From Portulaca oleracea (Eukaryota > Streptophyta > Magnoliopsida > Caryophyllales > Portulacaceae), in NCBI GenBank assembly GCA_029582165.1, contig CM055871.1, positions 29,868,802 to 29,932,801 of the forward strand: 64,000 nt of DNA, read 5' to 3'. The notes beneath the pieces were generated by a model. It was not told the origin of the DNA, searched no databases, and worked only from the letters and a program-made list of their open reading frames with translations. Below, piece after piece: positions 1 through 11,949 of this stretch; the stretch's first letter is position 1, and each line of letters opens with the position of its first letter. The translations under genes and the position numbers were made by a program.

Positions 1-424
1 TTTCTGTTCAAATTTGTAAAATGATTAATTAGTTAATTAATGTATGCCATTTTGTTAGAAACTACATTTTTTTCTATTGTAAATTATTGTTTATGGAATT
101 ATGGTGGGAAATTTTAGAAAGTAATGAATTATAAAACTTTAAATAATATAATAATATGGTAGAATATATAATAATATGATAAAATTTGTAGTCACACACA
201 AATACATACAAAGTTGGCTAAAATTTAATTACCATTTACGTGAATTTATACAAAATTAAAATAGGATGAATATATGTCAAAGTATTTATCTTTCTAATTT
301 TGGGGGGAGAGGCCGTTGAATTTGGATATAATATTCTTTTAGGTGATAATATTTTGATATACGTGATTAGCGCCTATAATATCATGAATATTTTTTTTGA
401 ATAAATTTAAATTTTATAATAATT
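1..424. other. AT-rich non-coding DNA
   Basis: No gene, RNA or element border was recognised here. The stretch is very AT-rich with short runs of T and A. Confidence 0.5.
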
Positions 425-596
425 AGGTTTCCGGTCCGGGTTTGAGTTTTTCCAGATTTAGACCGACCCCGATCAAAACCTGAAAACATAAAAATTGGAC
501 CGAACACCGGACCGCTTACCATTCGGTCCAGGTTTGGTCCGGGTTTTTGGTCCCGTTTTTTGGGTCAACCGGTCCGGACCGAAATATGAACAGTCC
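425..596. mobile_element. hAT-type MITE fragment rich in GGTCCGG
   Basis: The block is full of GGTCCGG/CCGGACC motifs. Its right edge, read on the - strand, starts TAGGACTGTTCATATTTCGG, close to the TAGGGCTGT end of the complete hAT MITE at 18341. The left end lacks a matching terminal repeat, so this looks like a truncated copy. Family assignment is by resemblance only. Confidence 0.4.
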
Positions 597-1385
597 TACA
601 TGAAATAGCCTCTCCACCGAAAGTATACACATAACCACTAGTAGAACTAACTTCATCATTATCAAAAGCCCAGTTTGCATCACCATATTCTTCTACAACA
701 GTAGGAAGCTTGTTAAAATGCAAACACTAATCAATTGTACGTCTAAGGTAGTGTTCGGCAGTAGCGTTTGGGGTAGCGTTTAGCGTTTTGATCAAGTCAA
801 AACTCTAATTGCGTAAATATTAGTGTTCGGTAAGCTAGCGTTTTGAAGAGCGTTTAGAGTTTTAAGGAGCGTTTTGTGAAACGCTAATAAAGTTAACGTT
901 TAGCGTTTTGGGTATAGCGTTTCATATTTTTCGGTCAAAAAATACCCTTTGAAAATTTTATCTTTCCAAATTATTCATATCATTTTATGTCAATTCACAT
1001 TAATCTGTTAATTCAATCGCTAAATTTACCGAACACAATTTTCATTTGAACAGTCATCTGCTATTCGCTACTTAAACCGATATCCGCTGCTTAAACCGCT
1101 ATCCGCTACATAAACCTCTATCCGCTACCCAAAACACTAATTTTGCCGAACAGGGCCTAAGATACTTAGTTAGACGATGAAGAGCATCCTAATGTTCTTT
1201 ATTGGGATTATGTGTATAAACAACTCAATCTACTCACATCATAAACAATATCTGGATGAGTAAAGTTCATAAAAAACATTACACTTCCCATAATTTTAGC
1301 ATATTCAAATTGAGATACACTAGAACTGATGTTCTTCTTTGAAGATATATATGTTGGGATCATAGGGAGTTCTAATAGGTGTCAC
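597..1385 (-). pseudogene. Ty1-copia pol remnant (end of RT and start of RNase H)
   Basis: Read on the - strand from about 1385 down to 1160, the translation has the copia pattern before RNase H: VSQFEYAKIMGSVM, then THPDIVYDVSRLS, then a stop. From 746 down to 597 it continues with RRTID, LHFNKLPTVVEEYGDANW and STSGYVYTFGGEAIS, the start of the copia RNase H domain. The two halves are separated by the Tourist MITE at 747-1157, which lies inside the motif that normally reads KYLRRTID. Stops and at least one frameshift (near 1345) make it non-functional. No LTRs were seen nearby. Confidence 0.7.
747..1157. mobile_element. Tourist-like (PIF/Harbinger) MITE, TSD TAA
   Basis: The ends read GGTAGTGTTCGGCA (left) and, on the other strand, GGCCCTGTTCGGCA (right), flanked by TAA at 744-746 and 1158-1160. 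The interior is made of repeated TAGCGTTT-like and CCGCTA-like motifs. It has no coding capacity. It interrupts the copia pol remnant, so it is younger than that remnant. Confidence 0.7.
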
Positions 1386-1834
1386 GTAAAAATGGTAAAA
1401 GTTTAAAAATATTCTTCAAAAAAGTTTAAAATTTTATTATGTTATTTTGTTGTAAGTATGAATTTTTTAGAATAAAAGTAAACTACATAAACGCAGAATT
1501 GAACCACTTAAATAAGGAATTACATATATGTCTTAAGAATTAGAACATCTTCTTGGCATAGTATAAACACTTTAAAATACACAGAAGATTATCATTAACT
1601 TGGTTTCTGATTCGCATTGCGTTTTTTGAGGTTTAAAACTTGGACAAAGCTGGAGTCCTAATATTTATGATATCCTGGGCTAAGGATCAAACTGACCCAA
1701 TCATGTTAGATTTGGTCCGAGATTTTTTCGGATTGGACCAAAAAAAGCGCACCACTATAGATAATACCACCCACCAGCTTACATAAGTAATATAATCTAT
1801 ATATCTTTCTCTGTTTTAGAATAAATAAAAAATA
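1386..1834. other. Non-coding gap with a short GGTCCGA-type repeat scrap
   Basis: No gene was seen. Around 1690-1745 lies a short inverted stretch (TTTGGTCCGAGATTTTTTCGG, then GATTGGACCAAA) resembling the GGTCCGG repeat family at 425-596. The rest is AT-rich. Confidence 0.4.
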
Positions 1835-2146
1835 CGTCACTACAAGGAAAAAAAACTCAATAGCGACGTGTATAGGTGGGGATTAGCTGCAGCTTAGCAC
1901 GTCACTATTTTTTTTAGTGACGCTTGACCCAACCGCCGCATTTCAGGTTGTTACTAGGAAAATGTGTATCATTTGAAGCCGTCGCAAGAGACTGTGACGT
2001 TTCTGCACGTCAGATGTGACCTCTGACACTGGCAGGTGTCGCAAGTATGTATTCCAGAAAGCCATTTTTAATTATTATTTTATTTTTTTAAATACGTTTC
2101 TCAATGCAGAATTAAAATACAAATTCTAATTATATTTGGCATCAAA

Positions 2147-2149
<3 letters not shown>

Positions 2150-2208
<59 letters not shown>
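2150..2208. repeat. (AT)n microsatellite
   Basis: A near-perfect AT dinucleotide run inside the CACTA element. Confidence 0.95.
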
Positions 2209-2210
<2 letters not shown>

Positions 2211-3339
2211 TGACACCTATTAATTTATATATAGACATACACTCATACACCTGTTGTATTAATTAAAAGGCTGATACATAATTTAACTACAATCTCACAT
2301 TAACATACACAAAGTTGAAATCATAAAAAAAAAGCTGAAGTTGTATTACAAGCTAAGGTCAGATGGTATATGGTAACAAGAGACGTATATCCTTGTTGGC
2401 AAACTTCTGTGTAATATATCCTAGCTCCAAAATACAAAATTATCTACTTGGCCCTGCCAACTCACATTCTTCATACTTTGATTAATGCAATACTATCATT
2501 GGTTGATGCATGATCGCCATCCACACCAACATTTATAGGTGCCTGAAAAAGAAAAAAAAAACCATAAATACAAGAACATTAGTCATGTAAAATTGTTCGA
2601 ATCAAAACCCCCAAATCCCACCAAAAAAGCTAGATTAAATTACCATCTATCCATACCCAATCCTAAAAACAAGTATTAAGGGCCTACTACACCTTATACG
2701 GTGACATCAAAATTGAATAAAAAGAAAGTTGAAACACATACCCCACAATAGGAGCTTTTCTTTCCATGACAAATTGACAAGAATAATGTAAAACTACAAG
2801 TATACAACATGAAACAGAAGAGCTGAAGTTTAAGAGAACAGTAATAGAAATGAAAAGAGTATAAATTACCAAAGTACTAATGTGTCCTCAGCCAACTATA
2901 TAGCATGAAATAGATGGAGGTGCTGGCGTCATATCTTAGCTTCGAAAGGGAACCCAGACGTTGAACCAACGTCCACAACAGAAAATTTTGTTCTCATGAC
3001 AAATTGACAACAACAATCTAAAATTACAACTATATATCATGAAAAGAAGATGGAAGATCAATTCAATTGATAAAAGAAACTCCAAAATAAGCAATTATCC
3101 ACATCTGAGTAAGAATTCAGGAATTAGGGTTTTACCAATTACAACCAATTACCACAATGTCACCTGAGATTGCAGACCTGAGCACCGACTAGCTTGTCGG
3201 AGTACCATCGAACTAGTCAGAGAGGCGCCTTTTAATTAGCTGGCAATGGAGATGCAGTGGAGGACATAGAAGGTCGACCTTGGGTTTAAAGTCTGAGAAG
3301 TGGAAGGTCGACTTGGTAATTGAAAGGCGCCTCTCTGAC

Positions 3340-4551
3340 GAGTTCTTGGATAAAAATGCCATTGAACTGTGTCAAAATTACAATTTTGCCATCCGGAAAA
3401 AACATGTAATAAAAGTGCCACTAATTTATGTTAACTGTGACAAAAAAGCCACTTTACCGGATGACAACTTGTTTTAACCGATTGTAGATAGGTAAAGGGT
3501 GTTTAATGTTTTGATTAGCTATGAAGCTTCCCCTAAACTACCTACCCTAATTAATTACTCACCCAAATTTTTTTTACAGTTTAGATTTACTGCCCCCACC
3601 CAGAAACTTCATCTTCTTCTTCCTCAACTCTCCTCTTCAATCTCCCCTCCTGCGTCCGCCATAGCCCAACTCTTCCTCAGCTCTTTCTTCATTTCTGGGC
3701 AAAAAAAATTTGGGCTTTCAGTCAAGTTCTTCAATTTTCTACCGGAAAAACCCTAGGTTCACACTAAAAACATCTGGGTTTGCCTCCATTGTTTACTCCA
3801 AATTTCTTTGATTTCTCCTAGTTTCACAGTTTAAATTTCTTTGATTTTCTCTTTGTTTACTCCAAATATACAATCAAATCCAGACATTTCCTTCACATGG
3901 GTATGCCCTAAATGAGGGAAATCCATTTGGGCTTGCCTCGGAATGGAGCTATGCAGCTCCGAATTCGATGGGTAATAAAGCACAACAAGTGAAGGAGGAA
4001 GTTAGAGAAACCTCGTCGGAGAAAAAGGTGGCGGCCATGGTGGAAATTGCGTTGGAGGAAGAGAATGAAGTCCAGAAACTCTTGGCCATGGTGGAAACTG
4101 CCATAGCCATCTTTTGGTTTGCTTTGGTGAAATCAAGGAAGAAACATTGACAGTTGGGGCATACTATTTGGGTTTTGGTTATTTCTGCTATAATTTACTC
4201 CACTTTTGAGCCTAGAACAAAGGGGGAGAAGGTGAGGAGAAGGTGTGGCTATGGCAGGGGAAATGGGGAGGGCTGAAGGAAGAAGAAGATGGGGGTGGGG
4301 TGGGTGGGAATCTATCAATTTAAAAAGTAAAAAAAAAGGTTGGGTAATTAATTAGGTAATTGAGGGAGGGAGGGGGTAATTAACTGTTAATTCAATTATA
4401 AACCCCTTTAATATATTTATAACTGACAAAAACAAGTTGTCATCCGGTAAAGTGGCTTTTTTGTCACAGTTAACATAAATTAGTGACACTTACATGTTTT
4501 TTCCGTGTGGCAAAATTGCAATTTTGACAAAGTTCAGTGGATAAAAACTCC
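3340..4551. mobile_element. Mutator-like foldback element nested in the CACTA element
   Basis: A 9-bp duplication, CTCTCTGAC, stands at 3331-3339 and 4552-4560. Between the copies are long inverted repeats. The segment 3351-3475 (GAACTGTGTCAAAATT, then CATCCGGAAAAAACATG, then GCCACTTTACCGGATG) returns in inverted order at 4425-4545. Weaker inverted similarity extends inward, for instance a TCTTCTTCTTCC block near 3612 mirrored near 4280. The interior holds a 60-codon open frame at 3968-4150 that I do not recognise. No MURA transposase is visible, so it is either a MULE-derived MITE or a Pack-MULE carrying a gene scrap. Confidence 0.75.
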
Positions 4552-5002
4552 CTCTCTGACTAGCATACCAGGGTTGAGACTTGAGAGAGAGAGCAGTGAG
4601 AGACGGTCGACCTTGGGTTAGGGTAGATCGAAAGTTGAAACGTTTTAATGATTTTAGATAGGAGTGAGAAAGATTATTTTATTAGATTTACTTGTTTTCC
4701 TTTTTATTAAATACGATGTCTTTTCACTAGGGTTGCAATTTTACGGCCCGCCAAAATTTTCACTCCTTCCACTTCTCAAACTTTAAACCCAAAAATTTCA
4801 GTACTGTGCATTCATCCCGCCCAAAATGAATAGGACAAGAAAAGCACGGGCCCCACTGCTTGCTGTAACGCTTTCCACTGTAGAATTATTGCTTTTAATG
4901 TTTTTAAATGTCACTGGATTTATTTTATCAGTTTTGGCTGTGACGCTTCCTTCAAACGTTAAATATTGTGCGTTGCTATCCAGGGTTTGTGTTGTAGTGC
5001 GT

Positions 5003-6080
5003 AGATAATTCATTATATTTCATGTAGTGTGAACTATTTATATTAACTCAAGAAAAACACTTAAATTCATTGTAAGAATCTTTTGTATATATATATATAT
5101 ACTTTGTGGTTTATTTTGTTACTTTTTCGCGCATAATTAATTTAATTATATCCTAGTCCTTAGGGAACATCTATATCACATAGAAAGATATTTGAGTTCC
5201 ACTTTTTTTTTAAAAAAAAAATTATTGTTTAGGTCCTTATTTTCCTTGGAGCAAACTTTTTTTATAGAATATGAGGAAATGGAGTAAGTACTGAAAAAAT
5301 AGAGAAACTTTCACAATTTTAGTCGTCATAGCTCTATTTATTTTGATATGATGAATCTAATAACATCAATTTGTTTAGATGAATTATCATATAAATTAAG
5401 ACATTAACGGGTCAAATTTTTTGCACGAAAATCTAGACGAAAGATAAAAAAAAATAGATGTGCTAGTATTTATCTTAGGTAATTTTTTTAATTATAATTC
5501 TACCTCCGTCCTAAAATATTTATCCATTTAAATATGATTATAATATTTTATCCATTTAAATATGATTTATTTTTTAAAAACAAGTATTAGAATTATTAGA
5601 ATGGTAGGAATTAAAAATTTGAGTAAAATTAAGCACCGAATTAAATTAAAAAAAGGAGTGCACGTGGTACGTAGATGCAAACTTTGCAGGATTTGTTGCA
5701 TGTAGGCTCCCTAAGTTTCCGCCAATAGGCAGTGGGTGACTATAAACAGAATTTACCAAAACATGACCAGGTCTTCAACTTTAGTTGGGTGAAAAGGCGA
5801 GATTGTGATTGACAAAGGTGTAAAAATATTGCTGGGAAGGGGATTGAAAAGACAGTGATTGTTATGGGCATCATCGCCGTGATTGGTTGTGGTTGCGGTT
5901 AGTGTTTGTCCCCCTCCCGGATGCTCCACATCTCACCTGCTTCTAACTAACACCATTTACACACCGTTGTCATTGCCCTTCTTCAGTCTTCACCTCACTC
6001 ATTCTCTTTACTAGGAGTCACGCCACATCCATTAACCTGTACGTAACACTAACCATAATTGTGTTTAAATTGCATTATTA
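5003..6080. other. Non-coding DNA; possible old promoter or UTR near 5700-6050
   Basis: No reading frame was recognised. Around 5500-5560 a CTCCGTCCTAAAATATTTATCC stretch resembles a Stowaway end. The segment 5880-6050 is less AT-rich and pyrimidine-rich, like a plant 5' UTR, but no coding exon follows. Confidence 0.35.
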
Positions 6081-6392
6081 GGACATGTTCTTTTATATGG
6101 TAGATTGCGATACGGTACCACATTGTACCGCAACTCTTTAATTTTTACATCACTTCATCATATTTCACCACACCACACCACACCACAATCATTATTAATA
6201 TATTTCTTCATTTTTTTCTCGCCTTACTTTAATTTTCTCCTCTACTTTTCACATTATCTCTTCTCATCTACCCCACCTACCATAATTCACACCACAATTC
6301 ACCACAATTCACTATACTTTTTCAAATTTCACCGTACCGCACCGCACCGCACCATTACCATACTCCAACCAACCGTATAAAAGAATGGGGAG
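6081..6392. mobile_element. Tourist-like MITE, GCGGTACGG family, copy 1
   Basis: The left end GGACATGTTCTTTTATATGG follows TTA (6078-6080). The right end carries CCGTATAAAAGAATGGGG, the inverted counterpart. The interior is a run of CACCACACCACA and CACAATTCACC motifs shared with copies at 42570, 50451 and 53191. The long frame through it is a by-product of the low-complexity interior. Confidence 0.65.
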
Positions 6393-7130
6393 TTTTAAAT
6401 ATTAAAAAGAATGTCTTCTTATTACTTTTGCTGCAAATTATTTACTCATAATTGCATTAAAAAGTTGGGTAATTGGACTGGCTATGTTATTTCACCATTG
6501 TGATATAAAAAAAGTTACAATTCGATATATATCTTTTAGGATTTGGGTTATTTATTATACTATCTATACAATATCTATACTATATATTAAAGAAATGTAT
6601 CATTGACTTGTGTGGGAGTGAATTTAGGAGGTCAAGCCAATCACAACCGTTGGATTTAAAAAGATGAAACCGGCTTTATTAACAAAAAAAAACAACTTTA
6701 TAACCCACGTTATCTCTCCTCCACCAAAAAAGGTCTTCTCATCAAATTGCCATGTATCCATTTAATTTTCATATATAATTTCATAATTGTGAGTTAATTA
6801 TTCTCTACAATTTTCTTTTTTTTTATCGACACAATTTTCTTTTTGTATTTTGACAACTCCAGCAATTTTTTAAAAAAATTGAAACTTTATGTCATGTAAA
6901 AATATCTTCTAAAATCCTATTTCAAAACTAGACATGAGTACTTAATTCATAGTTCGAGGCAAGACCCCTTATGTTATGTGTATTCAACCCTATCAATATT
7001 ATACTCTTTATCCAAATATAATTATTTTTCAATGCTTTCAATTTGACAAAATGCTAACATTTGGTCTCCTATGTATGCATGAATTTTTTTTTAGTAATTT
7101 TATGTGATTTATTTTGTTGAAGTAATTTTA

Positions 7131-7273
7131 GGCTATGTTTTTTTTGTCATATTAAACCTAATTATCCTAACTTATCCTAATCTAACACAATTTTTCGAAA
7201 AAAATCTCATATTAACTTATCTTAACTTATTAACTTATCTTAACTTGAAAATAACTCATCCAAGAACAAGGCC
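7131..7273. mobile_element. Small Tourist-like MITE, TSD TTA
   Basis: The ends are GGCTATGTTTTTTTTG and, on the other strand, GGCCTTGTTCTTGGATG, flanked by TTA at 7128-7130 and 7274-7276. The interior repeats TTATCCTAACTTATC and its variants. It is 143 bp with no coding capacity. Confidence 0.55.
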
Positions 7274-8061
7274 TTATTAAAATTGCCGATTCAAATAATA
7301 ATTAGAAATTAACCAAAATGCAGGAATTATATTATCATTATTTATGTATTTTCTTTGTATATACTATCTTCAAAATTAATTTGATCAATATAGCAGTGGA
7401 AGAACTAAATCAATTTCAATATGTTTATTTTACAATAAACATCATAGAAAAAAAAGTTAAAAAAGTTAAAATTTTATTTAGTACCATAAATTAACAAACA
7501 TAAACCACTCAAATTAATTTATTTTGTTTGGTGTAATAAATTGATTAGATTAATTTTGCTTCATATCAAGAAACGTTGATTTTCTTTTTTCCACAATTAT
7601 ACTCTATAAACATTAATTGTATGTTTTTTCTATTGTTAAAATTTTGATGATTTTTTTTAAATTTTTTATGGGTTAGTTTTGTAGATTTGAATTCCTTCTA
7701 ACTCTAGTTTTGACACGTGGTATAACGTTTCATTTAAAGGTTTGGTTTTAATATAATTATAAATATAGATAATTTATGTCATCGCATAACACATATTTTT
7801 TTATACAAAATTCATAGATTTAAATCTTATAAATTAAGAAAATTTATGTCTTTTGCTCAAAAAAAATATAAATTAAGAAAATTTATGATATAATATAATT
7901 TAGAAGGTATGAATGAACCATTACTCAGATTTTTTTTTTAACAAGTACAGCCAATGGCCCAAATTTATTCAGGCTACCTTAAGCACCAACCTAAAAAATG
8001 GGTATTACAATCTCAGAGTCTTTCTACTATCACATGACAAAGAGAAATACCATTACTCGGA

Positions 8062-8130
8062 TCTATACTACAACTTAAAGCAATGAAGCGAGAGTGATTT
8101 TAGGAAGTCAATTCAACTATAACTCTTGAT
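8062..8130 (+). mobile_element. Second Helitron-like 5' terminus
   Basis: TCTATACTACAACTTAAAG at 8062, preceded by A, is closely related to the 5' end at 6574. The next bases (GTGATTTTAGGAAGTCAA) match the corresponding part after 6574 (GTGAATTTAGGAGGTCAA). Either an inner Helitron of the same family shares the 3' end at 9428, or the terminus was duplicated. Confidence 0.55.
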
Positions 8131-8627
8131 TACATGTTCTCACAGGTTAATCTCAACTGTTAGATTTATGTTTGATAAATTTTTTCAAACCCACCTACGT
8201 CATCTTCATACCCCTCTCTTCCTTCAACCGTCATATTAGTTACCCATTCATTCATTCATTCATCCATCCTTTTTCTTCTTCTTCTTTTTTTTTTTGTAAA
8301 TCCATTTTTTAATTGAATACTCATTCATCCATTGATTTATTGGTAATTATAATACATAGTTCACCTTACTACACATGTGTGACATATATTTAAAAGGTTT
8401 CAGTGATAATATGTAGTTCACATAACAATCACGTATATTATATATGACCTCCCTTCGATTATTTTTCATTGTCAAACACTTTAATTGTAATTTTTAATAT
8501 ATATAATGATTAATTCATGATATCAAATTAATATCATTAGATTCATAATAAAAATTAATATTAAAAAAATTGAAATTAGATTTCTTTTGTGATAAATTGT
8601 TGAGTAAAGATGAACCTTGAAATGCAA

Positions 8628-8940
8628 GGAAGCCAATTATTTTTTGGAAGGAGGGAGCATTTTCGTTATGCATACACTTTTGTCTCATTATTTAATTTGT
8701 GCACCCACTTCCACTTTTTTTTAATTATAAGAATTCTAGAATGTATTGGTTATATTAAAAATTACATATGACACTAATGGAATGAACATTATATGTGGTG
8801 GCATGGAAGACAATTATTTTTCTATGGATTGAGTATTTACGTTATCACGTTGCATACACTTTTATCCATCATTGTTTAATTTGTGCACCCATTTCCACTT
8901 TTTCTTAATTATAAGAAGTCTATCATAATGTGTTGGCAAT
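8628..8940 (+). repeat. Diverged tandem duplication, unit about 175 bp
   Basis: Two copies, at about 8628-8756 and 8806-8940, share CAATTATTTTT, GCATACACTTTT, TTTAATTTGTGCACCCA, TTCCACTTTTT and AATTATAAGAA in the same order. Confidence 0.7.
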
Positions 8941-9429
8941 ACCCCATTCGACAAATAAAGCAGATAGGAGGGAGCATTGTTTTGGTTGAGCTTGAAAGCA
9001 ATTTAATAGGAAACCAAAAGAACAAATTATATGTCATTCGGCGGGTTTGAAAATAGAACCTGGAACATGTCGAACCTGAAACCTATCAAACAGGTCCGGC
9101 TTATACGTGGAACTTGGAACCTGTCAATGTGCTTATTATCAATGAGCTTGCATCATTTCTTGATTACTAAATATGTGGTATCGATGTCGTGTCAGTTTTG
9201 TGCGACCAAAATTTGGTGTTGGCTTAGTCTGGGAAAATATGGTAAAACTTCAGGTTATTGTTGGTTAAAAAGTCAATTTGAATTATTTTCAACCATAAAC
9301 TCCATAATATAGATTATTTATCGTCAAAACACTATTTTATATCACCGTGATGCATTATTAAAATCATATCAAGCAACACTTAAGTATTTTTTTAATTGAC
9401 CACGGCGCAACGCGCGGGTATTTTCTAGT

Positions 9430-10450
9430 ATATACTAATAAAGATTTGTGCGTTAGTGTGCGATTATTTAAAAAATATCCAAATGTTAATTTTGGGTATG
9501 ATACGTTCATGTTTGTAAACCCAGAGTCTCTTCTTCTTCTAATGTGGGACCTTTTTTTGTTCCCGACATTCTCCCACACTCAATCCTGTGACATCCTTGT
9601 CACATGTGGGATCCTATTCCTAATCTACACTGTCAGGGAGCTTGGCATTACGTTGGAGTTAAGTCCATGTCGGTTTGGAAACCACTTATCAGGAGATCAT
9701 TATCCTCTCTCCAAAAAGATGTCTTAATAGGGTGTCTAATGCTCACATTTATAAATCTATCATCCATTTCCTTTTCTAGTGTGAAGCCTTTTGTTATCCC
9801 ATGACATAAAGCAGACAATTACAATTTATTGCAATCCCCTTCAATTTTCAGTTCCAAACAAATTACTCCAGTGCAAATTAGAGAAAATTAAGTCCACGAC
9901 ATGAAAATCCTGCTTAAATGTTTCTTATTTCTTATGGTGACTTGTAATTGGTAGAAAAGACTCTAAATAACACTCAAAATAAAAAAAATAAAAAAAAACA
10001 CCTAGCAACCCTCAAGTGAACCAAAGCTTGCTAAGGTGTATAAGTTAGCATGCACAATTTCAATTCTGAACTTGGATTAGTGTGATTAAAAGGAAAAGTT
10101 TGGGTTGGCCCTCAAAAAAAAAAGAAAAAGAAAAGCTTGACTTAAAGTTTAGAATGACAAAATTGGGACTCAAATTGAGTATTATGCAAAAGTTAAGAAA
10201 AAAATCATACCAAACAATTTTTCCCGATCAACTTTGCCTCATGTTGTTGAGTATTCAACCACTTCTCAATCATCAAGATCAGAGAAAGAGGAAAAGAAAT
10301 TAGAGGTTGGCACCCTCCTCCAAATTCCACTGCCTCCCATTCCATGGTCATATTTCCCTTTTTATCTGACTGAGTACACCTCTTTTAATTTTTGCGATAT
10401 TTTTTAGTTTGGTAGGATTATATTTACCCAACTTAACCTAACCTTATTCC
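9430..10450. other. Non-coding DNA between the Helitron and the gypsy remnant
   Basis: No gene was recognised. Around 9540-9615 is a palindromic stretch built from AATGTGGGACC, CTCCCACACTC and CACATGTGGGATCC. The remainder is AT-rich. Confidence 0.4.
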
Positions 10451-10512
10451 CTTTATTGTTGGCTCGTGTTTCGGCGCTGAAAATTCAACCAAATTCTTTT
10501 TCAGCAACCTGC

Positions 10513-11863
10513 CTAATGCCTCAGAGTAGGTAAAATTAAGAGACGTAAAAGTATCGTATTTAGCAGGAGGTCTTGAGACTGAGCATTAGTTTCCACAACC
10601 TTTGAAATATCATTGAATGTTCCTTTATTTAAACTAGCATTTTCCCATCCTTGTGAGGCGACATTTCTTTCCTTTCGTGTCTCCATCTTAGGGTACAACT
10701 TCTTTAGATAGTCAAAACTTTCCACCACGTGAAAGTCCAGTTGTTGTGCTAGACTTGGTTTCAAACCACGAACAAAGGTATCTAACTGCATCTCGGTAGG
10801 AATGATGTTAGTCACTTGGGATATCTTGGCATGTCATCTCTCATAATAAGCAAGAAATGGTTCATCAACTCCTTGGCGAATTGGCATAACGTCCGACAGA
10901 GTCACCTTGTCTTTTTGGACCTTACTGTAATGCTCGATAAAGGCTTTCCATAAAGCCATCCAATCTCCTCGTACCTCTGAAGGAAGGGTGTAGTACCAAT
11001 CCAAAGCCTCACCATTCAGCGATGATGGGAAAACTCGCTTTTAATGCTCAGTACCAATGCCCCTGAACGACATTACTCTATTGAACTCCCACACATGATG
11101 CATTGGATTCTCAAATGGACTGAACTTCCTGAGTGGTATATCCATATTTCCAGAAACATCGGTATTGACCTCAGAAGGTGATTCAAACTCAATGAACTGA
11201 TTAGCGAATGCAGGCATCTAACTCACTGCATTCTTGAGTCTGTCGAGTTGCGCTTTCATCTCCTGGATGGTAGGGTCATCCTGCAACTTTACTTCAGCCT
11301 TGATTGGAGCAACGCGAGGGGTAGTTACTGGTGGTGGTAACTTCGGTTTTGGGTCATCTGTAATGTGGATGACTACTCCCGTACTGGGACCTTCCCCTAT
11401 TTTGGCTTTTCCCTTATCAATAATAGGCACTAGGCTTGGAACAACGTTGTCAAGATCTTCTTCGTCATCGCCCATCCTAACATGCATATTGATACACTGC
11501 AGCCTGCAGAGCTTCCAAGACCCCATTCAAGGTCTCATGTTGTTGTGCAATCCTATTGTTTTGCTGCTCGATGAGTACCTACTGCCTAGTAATGTGTTCC
11601 TCAACTTTCTCCTCTTGTAGAATTGTAGCAGAAGTGATTGACCCTTCTACCTTATTGAGTTTCTCCTCCAAGTACTTAGCCAATGCAGAGTTGACTTGGT
11701 TCTCACAATTGTTCTCACTTGCAGACATGTTACATTGCAGATGACGAGAAGCTTTGGGCTTAGACGTCAGTGGGATGAAGTTCGGCTTGCGGACTAGATG
11801 GCCTAACGGTCCTGGGATCCAAGCTACACTCGGATCTCCCATTCTAACTAAAGGAAACAACAC
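10513..11863 (-). pseudogene. Gypsy gag polyprotein remnant (retrotransposon gag domain)
   Basis: In order along the - strand: an N-terminal part with KYLEEKLNKVEGS (about 11650), a proline-rich linker (PKPKLPPPV, 11330), then MPAFANQFIEFE followed by MDIPLRKFSPFENP (about 11216-11100), EALDWYYTLPSEVRGDWMALW, FIEHYSKVQKDKVTLSD, and DTFVRGLKPSLAQQL. The DWYYTLP-type and FVRGL/LKP motifs are typical of the retrotransposon gag domain, which builds the particle that packages the element RNA. In-frame stops at 11041-11043 (TAA) and 10834-10836 (TGA), plus stops near 11218, 11475 and 11579, show it is dead. No zinc knuckle was found downstream. Confidence 0.75.
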
Positions 11864-11949
11864 ATAATTCAGAGATTGACCTAGCTAGTCAAAACCCAAC
11901 TTGATGAATGCATGGCCTAACTGACCTTAATGAAACCTCCTAAAGTGCA

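Larger units (their letters stand above)
1838..4999. mobile_element. Non-autonomous CACTA (En/Spm) transposon, 3.16 kb
   Basis: The left end starts CACTACAAGGAAAA and the right end, read on the - strand, starts CACTACAACACAAA. Both are followed by related subterminal sequence (ATAGCGACGTG against ATAGCAACGCA). A 3-bp TSD, CGT, flanks it at 1835-1837 and 5000-5002, as expected for CACTA elements. No transposase reading frame is visible. The interior holds a (TA)n tract, a duplicated block (about 2750-2835 and 2990-3055) and a nested Mutator-like foldback. A second TAGTG at 5035-5039 was rejected as the end because its flank does not match. Confidence 0.75.
6574..9428 (+). mobile_element. Non-autonomous Helitron, about 2.86 kb
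   Basis: The 5' end TCTATACTATATATTAAAG and the 3' end (a GC-rich palindrome GGCGCAACGCGCGGG at 9405-9418, followed by TTTTCTAG) fit plant Helitron termini. The flanking bases are A (6573) and T (9429), the expected AT target. No RepHel frame is present. It holds a Tourist-like MITE (7131-7273), a second 5'-like end at 8062 and a diverged direct duplication at about 8628-8940. Confidence 0.7.

Noticed and set aside
5035..5039. Alternative right end of the first CACTA element (TAGTG at 5035)
   Set aside because: The flanking triplet there (TGA) does not match CGT at the left end, whereas TAGTG at 4995-4999 is followed by CGT.
11234..11744. Long + strand frames antisense to gag
   Set aside because: They mirror the decayed gag on the - strand and carry no domain.
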